A DNA stretch of 42,421 bases from Akkermansiaceae bacterium (GTDB lineage Bacteria > Verrucomicrobiota > Verrucomicrobiia > Verrucomicrobiales > Akkermansiaceae): assembly GCA_903888515.1 (NCBI GenBank), contig CAISTY010000275.1:1-42421 (forward strand), read 5' to 3'. The notes beneath the pieces are model-generated. The model was given only the letters and a program-made list of their open reading frames with translations. It had not been told where the DNA came from and made no database searches. The translations under genes were made by a program, and so were the position numbers. Each line of letters begins with the position of its first letter. Position 1 is the first letter of the stretch. Shown here piece after piece: positions 41,502 through 42,421 of this stretch.

Positions 41502-42421
41502 TTATGCTCGGAAAATAAGTTCCGCGATGGGAATTTCCCAGGATTCGACACGGATCGGTGGATGGTCGGGCATGGGCGTCGTCTCCTTTTTCTCGCGTTG
41601 GACAAACCCCAGCAAGGTGATCGATTCAATGCGGTGTTGGTCAATCAGCGGCCGGAGTTCGGATGCGGCGTCCTTGGATAATCGGGCGAATTTTCGATAG
41701 GGCGCCTTGATGGGGGTCACGTGGATATATCCCCTTTCATCGGGTATGGAAAGGGCTACCTCATCGCCGACGCTCAACCCAGCCAGGTATTCTACAATCC
41801 TGCGGGAGGGTTGCTGCCAACCCGCGTAATCGAGCACGAAGTCTTTAAGGCCCAGTGTGCGATAGCGCAGGCACGGATTGGGGTCGGGTTCGGAAACCGG
41901 AACGAATACCGAATCGATTGCCTCGATTTCTGATAACATCCGGAAAAGAGCGGATGATTTTGCAGGTTCGGCATGAGAGCATACGGTGAGGGTTTTACGG
42001 GCCCGAGTCATCGACACATAAAGGAGCCGGACCGCCTCGTCGCGCTTATCATTGTTCCATGCGGGATCGTCGATCACCAGGACGTGGTCGAACTCCAAAC
42101 CCTTGGCACCATGCGCCGTGGTCAGCACGACCGAGTCGGTTCGCCTTAAACCGGCGCGCCATTCGCGAAGTCCGTTACGAAGATGAAGCGCAATGGTGGA
42201 CGCGGGCACCGCCGTGGTTTCGTCCAAGCTCATCGCCAATTCGCCAATAAGATCCGCAATCGCGTCGGCGGATTCCGACCCCGAGAATGTCTCGGCCAGA
42301 TTCGCCGGTTTGATCAGCGCATGGGGGGCGGATTCCAGATCCAGAAGCGCTTTAAGGACACTGCGCTCCTTATGCAGTGGGACGGTGGCATCGGCGCGCA
42401 CATGGACCGGTATTCTCGCGA
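41502..42421 (-). CDS. C-terminal part of UvrD/Rep-type DNA helicase (partial, 5' end outside window)
   Basis: The frame is open to the right edge, so the visible 306 codons are the 3' part. Helicase motif V is seen in SVVLTTAHGAKGLEFDHVLV and motif VI in RLLYVSMTRARKTLTV, typical of UvrD_C_2 domains. About 170 residues follow with no known motif. Proteins of this type include RecQ-UvrD fusions; HLRNGLREWRAG before motif V fits those, but the N-terminal part is not visible. Role: 3'-5' DNA unwinding in repair or recombination. Confidence 0.8.
   Translation of the reverse strand, partial: ARIPVHVRADATVPLHKERSVLKALLDLESAPHALIKPANLAETFSGSESADAIADLIGELAMSLDETTAVPASTIALHLRNGLREWRAGLRRTDSVVLTTAHGAKGLEFDHVLVIDDPAWNNDKRDEAVRLLYVSMTRARKTLTVCSHAEPAKSSALFRMLSEIEAIDSVFVPVSEPDPNPCLRYRTLGLKDFVLDYAGWQQPSRRIVEYLAGLSVGDEVALSIPDERGYIHVTPIKAPYRKFARLSKDAASELRPLIDQHRIESITLLGFVQREKKETTPMPDHPPIRVESWEIPIAELIFRA

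Overview
The window looks like chromosomal DNA of a GC-rich Verrucomicrobiota bacterium (inferred). The supporting signs are the dispersed palindrome at the left edge whose translation gives the ECGGK/ATPLW peptides I associate with verrucomicrobial repeats, a very large pilin-like protein resembling the Verru_Chthon cassette A family, MoxR/DUF58/BatA gene sets, and a sugar-catabolic block with a GH4 glycosidase, a DUF1080 protein, a TIM-barrel isomerase and RhaT. I see no rRNA, tRNA or CRISPR.

Layout. 1-525: tandem nested-palindrome repeat. 610-2685: a metallo-beta-lactamase/beta-CASP protein and an AbrB-PIN toxin-antitoxin pair. 2696-11351 (minus): a tight cluster of a secreted protein, a 1201-aa membrane/coiled-coil protein, two further secreted proteins and an FHA-MoxR ATPase fusion. 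11339-12033: a second VapBC pair behind a perfect 12-bp inverted repeat. 12099-14502 (minus): a UroD-like, probably corrinoid-type methyltransferase and RhaT. 14741-21747 (plus): MoxR, an inserted four-helix-bundle gene between heptamer arrays, DUF58, BatA and a VWA-like membrane protein. The two MoxR clusters read like two halves of one envelope or chaperone module. 21766-26414 (minus): GH4, DUF1080, alpha/beta hydrolase, isomerase and a small secreted protein. 26544-30925 (minus): pilin-like giant and ScpA. 31030-35159 (plus): AsmA-like protein, EF-hand protein and a duplicated lethal-factor-like metallopeptidase. 35233-40774 (minus): a complete phosphate system in the order phoU-fusion, pstS, pstC, pstA and two pstB genes. 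41038-41450: transposase remnant. 41502-end: C-terminal part of a UvrD-type helicase.

Most interesting observations: (a) the two PstB subunits have complementary defects (one lacks LSGGQ, the other lacks the Q-loop Gln and H-loop His), which predicts an obligate heterodimer with one working ATP site; (b) PhoU is fused to a low-molecular-weight phosphatase/ArsC-like domain whose catalytic Cys is Asp; (c) a secreted protein carries two tandem anthrax-lethal-factor-like zinc peptidase domains; (d) a four-helix-bundle gene sits between inverted 7-bp repeat arrays inside the MoxR operon, with an apparently empty version of the same architecture near 26.45 kb; (e) about 79 of about 85 TTAG tetramers in the window are GTTAG.
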